A stretch of 10,014 nt of DNA from Gammaproteobacteria bacterium. GTDB taxonomy: Bacteria; Pseudomonadota; Gammaproteobacteria; Steroidobacterales; Steroidobacteraceae. The stretch is taken from NCBI GenBank assembly GCA_030040235.1, contig JASHUC010000476.1:1-10014 (forward strand), in the 5' to 3' direction. The notes below the pieces were generated by a model. It had not been told where the DNA came from. It ran no database searches and saw nothing but the letters and a program-made list of their open reading frames with translations. The position numbers were made by a program, and so were the translations under genes. Position 1 is the first letter of the stretch, and every line of letters starts with the position of its first letter. Shown piece after piece: positions 6,511 through 10,014 of the stretch.

Positions 6511-6667
6511 TCGGTGAATTTAACCACATCCACGTCCGGCCCGGGGTATTCCTTGACGGGGTTCACAGATCGCGCCGCAGGGCGCGGCGGAGTGCTTTGA
6601 CAGAAATCGGGCGATGCTATAGTCGGTCGGGAACCCTGAAGCTCGCGCGCGCGACCCGAGGAAACTC
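6511..6667. other. Divergent intergenic region between lol operon and small exported protein gene
   Basis: This 157-base gap separates the GTG start of the lol operon (minus) from the ATG at 6668 (plus). It holds the promoter at 6597-6623 and ribosome site at 6658-6664 for the plus-strand gene. A stem CGCGCC-GCAG-GGCGCG (6571-6586) lies between the two transcription starts. On the minus strand, TTAAAT (6523-6518), preceded by TGG as in an extended -10, ends seven bases before the GTG. I see no clear -35 for the lol direction and no coding potential here. Confidence 0.6.
6597..6623 (+). promoter_or_regulatory. Sigma-70-type promoter for the small exported protein gene
   Basis: A perfect -35 TTGACA (6597-6602) is followed by a 15-base spacer and TATAGT (6618-6623), a five-of-six -10, preceded by TGC as in extended -10 promoters. 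The short spacer is below the usual 17, which the TGn element may offset. Transcription would start near 6630, giving a leader of about 38 bases that ends in a GAGGAAA ribosome site (6658-6664) close to the ATG at 6668. Confidence 0.65.
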
Positions 6668-7108
6668 ATGATCCGAGAGCCTTCCAGAGGATCGAAGATG
6701 ACCGGACGGGCCGTCATCTCATTGAGCGGTGCAGCACTCGTTGCCGGATTGTGTGCCGTGCTCGCCGCACCCCGATCGTTCGCCGAGACCATCATCGTCA
6801 ATGACAAGGTCACGGTACGGGAGTCGAACATTGCCTGCCCGAAACGCGGCATGCACATGAGGCAGGTCGAGCGTCAGTTCGGCGCCCCGATCACGCGGCA
6901 TCCGGCGGTGGGAGGCCATCAGCCTCGGCACCCGCCGATCACGCGCTGGGACTATCCTGAATTTTCGGTCTTCTTCGAGCGCGACATCGTGATCGACTCG
7001 GTCGTGTCGGGTGATCACGCGGCTTCCGGCGCGCAGCAGTCAACCGGCGAGGACCACCCCGCGGCGAGCGATCCCTCCGCCGGGACAGGCGATCACCCGA
7101 GCGCCTGA
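6668..7108 (+). CDS. Small exported protein, BamE/SmpA-like core, function unknown
   Basis: A 146-residue protein with an N-terminal Sec-type signal peptide: hydrophobic stretch about 17-34 and probable cleavage after SFA before ETIIV. No lipobox Cys is seen. The mature part carries RGMHMRQVERQFGAP and ITRWDYPEFSVFFERDIVIDSVV, separated by a His/Pro-rich loop (HPAVGGHQPRHPP). The order GM-x-xx-QV-xx-xFG-xP followed by W-x-Y and a V-x-F strand resembles the BamE/SmpA/OmlA fold, but this is pattern reading only. The last ~30 residues are low-complexity Gly/Ser/Ala/Asp/His sequence. ATG 6668 has GAGGAAA a few bases upstream; an in-frame ATG at 6698 also has a fair site (AGAGG) and would give a more compact signal peptide. 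It has its own promoter (6597-6623) and lies between lol and mfd. I do not recognise a named gene. Periplasmic location is likely, function unknown. Confidence 0.8.
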   Translation: MIREPSRGSKMTGRAVISLSGAALVAGLCAVLAAPRSFAETIIVNDKVTVRESNIACPKRGMHMRQVERQFGAPITRHPAVGGHQPRHPPITRWDYPEFSVFFERDIVIDSVVSGDHAASGAQQSTGEDHPAASDPSAGTGDHPSA

Positions 7109-7207
7109 GCCTACGCTCGAGGGGGGGCCTTATCCCCGTCCCGCAGGGCCGGTAAGCTCCGCGCCTTGCGCCGCTGCGTGCGGCTCTCACGGGCCGCTCT
7201 CGCGCCG

Positions 7208-10014
7208 ATGTCCCTGCTTGCCCCGAAACTTCCCACCGCCTCGCATCCGCATCTGCGTTGGCATCAGCTCTACGGCAGTGCCGCCGCGCTCGCGATCGCC
7301 GAGAGCCTCGCCCGGGATTCGCGTCCGTACCTGATCGTCGCACGTGGCGCGCGCGAGCTCGAGCGGCTCGCCGCGGAGATCCGCTTCTTCGGCGGGACCG
7401 ACAGCTCCGTGCTCCTGCTACCGGACTGGGAGGTGCTGCCCTATGACCTGTTCTCGCCGCACGCCGACATCGTCTCGGAGCGGCTGCGCACGCTTTACCA
7501 GCTGCCGCAGATGCGCTCCGGATGCCTCATCGTGGCGGCGGATACGTTCCTGCAACGCCTGCCCCCGGGGGAATATGTTCGAGGGCGCACGTTCGAGCTC
7601 GCCGTAGGCGAGACGCTCGGACTCGAGGCGTTCCGCGCGCGCCTGATCGAATCCGGTTACGCGAGCGTGAGCCAGGTGTCAGGCCCCGGCGAATTCGCCG
7701 TGCGGGGATCGCTCCTCGATGTGTTCCCGATGGGCGCCGCGACGCCGCTGCGCATCGATCTGTTCGGGGACGAGATCGAGGCGATTCGGCGCTTCGATCC
7801 GGAGTCGCAGCGCTCGCTCGATTCGGTCGCGAGCGTGCGCATGCTCCCGGCGCGCGAGGTACCGCTCGATCCGGAGTCGGTGCGCGGGTTTCGCCGCCGC
7901 TATCGCACCCGGTTCGAAGGCGACCCCATGCAGTCGGCGATCTATCGCGGGGTGAGCGAGGGGCTCGCGCCTGCGGGAATCGAGTTCTACCTCCCTCTGT
8001 TCTTCGATCAGACCGCTACGCTCACCGATTACCTGCCGCCAGATACGGTGATCGTGCTCGAGGCCGGTGCGCTCGCCGAGCTCGAGCACGCGTGGCGCGA
8101 CGTCGAGACACGCTACGAGGACCGCCGCCACGACATCGAGCGCCCCGTGCTCGCGCCGCGCGAGCTGTTCCTCGAGCCGGCGGAGCTCGCCGAGCGCATC
8201 GCACCGTTCGCAAGCATCGCGATCGAGAGCTTCAAGGCCGATGTAGAGCTCTCGGGCGATGAGACTGTGCACAACTTTCCGACCACGGCGCCGCGGGAGC
8301 TGCGCATCGATGCACGCGCGGAGCGGCCGCTTGCGCCTCTCGAGAGCTTGCTCGCCGAGCTCGAGGGCCGCGTCCTGATCGCGGCCGACTCCCCCGGCCG
8401 GCGCGAAGTGCTCCAGGAGATGCTGAGTGCGCAGTTCCCGCAGCTCGCGCTCGTCTCCGACTGGCGCGCCTTTGCCGCGGGCGCGGACACGCTGGCACTC
8501 ACCGTTGCCCCGGAGATCGAGGGCCTCGAGCTCACCAGCCCGAGGCTGGCCCTTCTCAGCGAGTCGCAGCTCTTCGGCGCGCGCGCGCGCCAGGAGCGGC
8601 GCCGGCGCCGCAGCACTGCGGATCCGCAGGCCATCCTCCGCGATCTGATGAACTTGAGCCCCGGGGCGCCGGTGGTGCACGAGGAATACGGCGTGGGCCG
8701 CTACGCCGGGCTCGCCACCATGGAGGTCGCCGGTCAGCAGGGCGAGTTCCTCGTGCTCGTGTATCAGGATGGCGACCGGGTGTACGTGCCGGTACAGGCG
8801 CTGCACCTCGTGAGCCGCTACACCGGGGCGGCGCCCGAGACTGCCCCGCTGCACAAGCTCGGGACGGATCAGTGGGCCCGCGCACGCAAGCGCGCGGCCG
8901 AGCAGATCCGTGACGTTGCCGCGGAGCTGCTCGACCTGTATGCGCGGCGCAAAGCGCGCCGGGGCCTCGCGCTGCCCCTGCGCGAGCCCGAGTACCAGGC
9001 GTTCGCAAACGCCTTCCCGTTCGAGGAGACCGCCGACCAGACGGAAGCCATCCACCGCGTGCTCGAGGACCTCCAGAAGCCCGAGCCGATGGATCGGATC
9101 GTGTGCGGGGATGTGGGCTTCGGCAAGACCGAAGTCGCCCTGCGGGCCGCGTTCGTCGCGGTCCAGGCCGGCAAGCAGGTCGCCGTGCTCGTACCGACGA
9201 CGCTGCTCGCCCAGCAGCATCTCGCGAATTTCCGCGACCGATTTGCCGACTGGCCGGTGCGCATCGAGAGCCTGTCGCGCTTCCGCACGGGCCGCGAGAG
9301 CGAGGCGGTGGTCGAGGGTCTCGAGCGCGGCACCGTCGATATCGTCATCGCGACCCACCGGCTGCTGCACGCCCACACCCGCTTCAAGGATCTCGGCCTC
9401 GTCATCATCGACGAGGAGCATCGCTTCGGTGTGCGCGACAAAGAACGCCTCAAGGCCCTGCGCGCCGAGGTGCACGTGCTCACCCTCACGGCGACGCCCA
9501 TTCCGCGAACGCTCAACATGGCGCTCGGCGCGCTGCGCGACCTGTCGCTCATCGCGACGCCTCCCGAGGAACGGCTCGCGATCAAGACCTTCGTGACCGA
9601 GTGGCACGGCCCCACGGTGCGCGAGGCGGCCCTGCGCGAGTTGCGCAGGGGGGGCCAGATCTACTTCGTGCACAACGAGGTGCGCACCATCGAGAAGCTC
9701 GCCGCGGAGGTGCGCGCCCTGGTGCCCGAGGCGCAGGTCCGCGTCGGTCATGGCCAGATGCGCGAGCGCGATCTCGAGCAGCTGATGGTCGATTTTTATC
9801 ACCGGCGCTTCAATCTGCTGATGTGCACGACCATCATCGAGAGCGGCATCGACGTGCCGACGGCCAATACGATCATGATCCATCGGGCCGACCGCATGGG
9901 ACTCGCGCAGCTGCATCAGCTGCGCGGCCGGGTCGGCCGCTCGCACCACCGTGCCTACGCTTATCTCATCGTCCCGCCACGGCGCGAGCTCGGCACCGAA
10001 GCCGTCAAACGCCT
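7208..10014 (+). CDS. mfd: Mfd transcription-repair coupling factor, C-terminus cut off by window edge
   Basis: Mfd is a DNA translocase that removes stalled RNA polymerase at lesions and recruits UvrA for transcription-coupled excision repair. The visible 935 codons cover roughly 80% of a typical protein of about 1150 residues. The N-terminal UvrB-like region includes LLPDWEVLPYDLFSPH and GEFAVRGSLLDVFP. The RNA polymerase interaction region has VVHEEYGVGRYAGL and VYVPVQALHLVSRY. The RecG-like motor follows with DQTEAI, Walker A GDVGFGKTEVAL (from residue 634; Lys640), DEEH (735-738), TATPIPRTL, and later TTIIESGIDVPTANT and QLRGRVGRS. Part of the motor and the C-terminal autoinhibitory domain lie beyond the edge. 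ATG 7208 gives a start like other Mfd proteins; GTG 7178 and TTG 7166 are in-frame alternatives, and none has a clear ribosome site. The frame is intact throughout. The 99 bases upstream show no clear promoter. Confidence 0.97.
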   Translation, partial: MSLLAPKLPTASHPHLRWHQLYGSAAALAIAESLARDSRPYLIVARGARELERLAAEIRFFGGTDSSVLLLPDWEVLPYDLFSPHADIVSERLRTLYQLPQMRSGCLIVAADTFLQRLPPGEYVRGRTFELAVGETLGLEAFRARLIESGYASVSQVSGPGEFAVRGSLLDVFPMGAATPLRIDLFGDEIEAIRRFDPESQRSLDSVASVRMLPAREVPLDPESVRGFRRRYRTRFEGDPMQSAIYRGVSEGLAPAGIEFYLPLFFDQTATLTDYLPPDTVIVLEAGALAELEHAWRDVETRYEDRRHDIERPVLAPRELFLEPAELAERIAPFASIAIESFKADVELSGDETVHNFPTTAPRELRIDARAERPLAPLESLLAELEGRVLIAADSPGRREVLQEMLSAQFPQLALVSDWRAFAAGADTLALTVAPEIEGLELTSPRLALLSESQLFGARARQERRRRRSTADPQAILRDLMNLSPGAPVVHEEYGVGRYAGLATMEVAGQQGEFLVLVYQDGDRVYVPVQALHLVSRYTGAAPETAPLHKLGTDQWARARKRAAEQIRDVAAELLDLYARRKARRGLALPLREPEYQAFANAFPFEETADQTEAIHRVLEDLQKPEPMDRIVCGDVGFGKTEVALRAAFVAVQAGKQVAVLVPTTLLAQQHLANFRDRFADWPVRIESLSRFRTGRESEAVVEGLERGTVDIVIATHRLLHAHTRFKDLGLVIIDEEHRFGVRDKERLKALRAEVHVLTLTATPIPRTLNMALGALRDLSLIATPPEERLAIKTFVTEWHGPTVREAALRELRRGGQIYFVHNEVRTIEKLAAEVRALVPEAQVRVGHGQMRERDLEQLMVDFYHRRFNLLMCTTIIESGIDVPTANTIMIHRADRMGLAQLHQLRGRVGRSHHRAYAYLIVPPRRELGTEAVKR

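Noticed and set aside
6571..6586. Operator-like palindrome CGCGCC-GCAG-GGCGCG
   Set aside because: In sequence this GC-rich a six-base inverted repeat is expected by chance, and it is not placed on either promoter.
4184..6600. Long plus-strand open frames opposite both permease genes (4184-5314 and 5374-6600)
   Set aside because: Both mirror the same phase of the two paralogous permeases and have antisense composition (His, Asp, Glu, Arg-rich), so they are shadows.
7109..7207. Promoter (TTATCC at 7130, TAAGCT at 7153) and terminator (G-run at 7121-7127 with CCCC at 7134-7137) ahead of mfd
   Set aside because: Each promoter hexamer matches only half of consensus, and the G/C stem is four pairs without a T-run, so neither can be supported.
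7679..9949. A 756-codon open frame on the minus strand opposite mfd
   Set aside because: It is the antisense shadow of an intact, motif-complete mfd. In GC-rich genes with third-position bias such frames stay open by chance; the product is Arg/Glu/Leu/His-rich with no recognisable domain.

Overview
The window looks like chromosomal core DNA from a GC-rich gammaproteobacterium. By eye the GC content is in the mid-to-high 60s percent, with strong GC bias at third codon positions. The envelope gene set supports this assignment: MsbA lipid A flippase, ExbB/ExbD, LolCDE-type lipoprotein sorting, and mfd next to the lol genes, a neighbourhood known from E. coli and other gammaproteobacteria. I cannot name the genus. 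I see no mobile element, CRISPR array, tRNA or rRNA.

Layout, left to right. Bases 1-2658 hold a minus-strand operon read exbB > exbD > msbA. The genes are joined by an ATGA overlap and a TTGA overlap, and msbA runs off the left edge. A 54-base gap (2659-2712) with candidate divergent promoters separates it from a plus-strand DUF2062 membrane protein gene (2713-3237). Convergent to that gene is a second minus-strand operon, read as two LolC/LolE-type permease genes (6510-5257 and 5248-3998) and then lolD (4008-3271). A 25-base direct repeat brackets the lolD stop codon, so one copy encodes part of the LolD C-terminus. The 157-base gap 6511-6667 contains a good promoter for a small exported protein with a BamE/SmpA-like look (6668-7108, plus strand). 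Then mfd (from 7208, plus strand) runs off the right edge with 935 codons visible.

How the genes fit together. LolCDE extracts lipoproteins from the inner membrane and hands them to LolA. MsbA flips lipid A-core across the inner membrane. ExbB/ExbD form a proton-driven motor whose client here is unknown. The small exported protein may also act in the envelope. Mfd is the transcription-repair coupling factor and is functionally separate. The cluster is mostly ordinary. The departures from textbook layout are: no comEC between the DUF2062 gene and exbB, the inverted DUF2062 gene, two adjacent permease paralogs that both carry a Hook-like loop, a repetitive acidic/Pro/Arg tail on ExbB, and the repeat pair at the end of lolD. 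I found no convincing evidence of a wholly new biological system.
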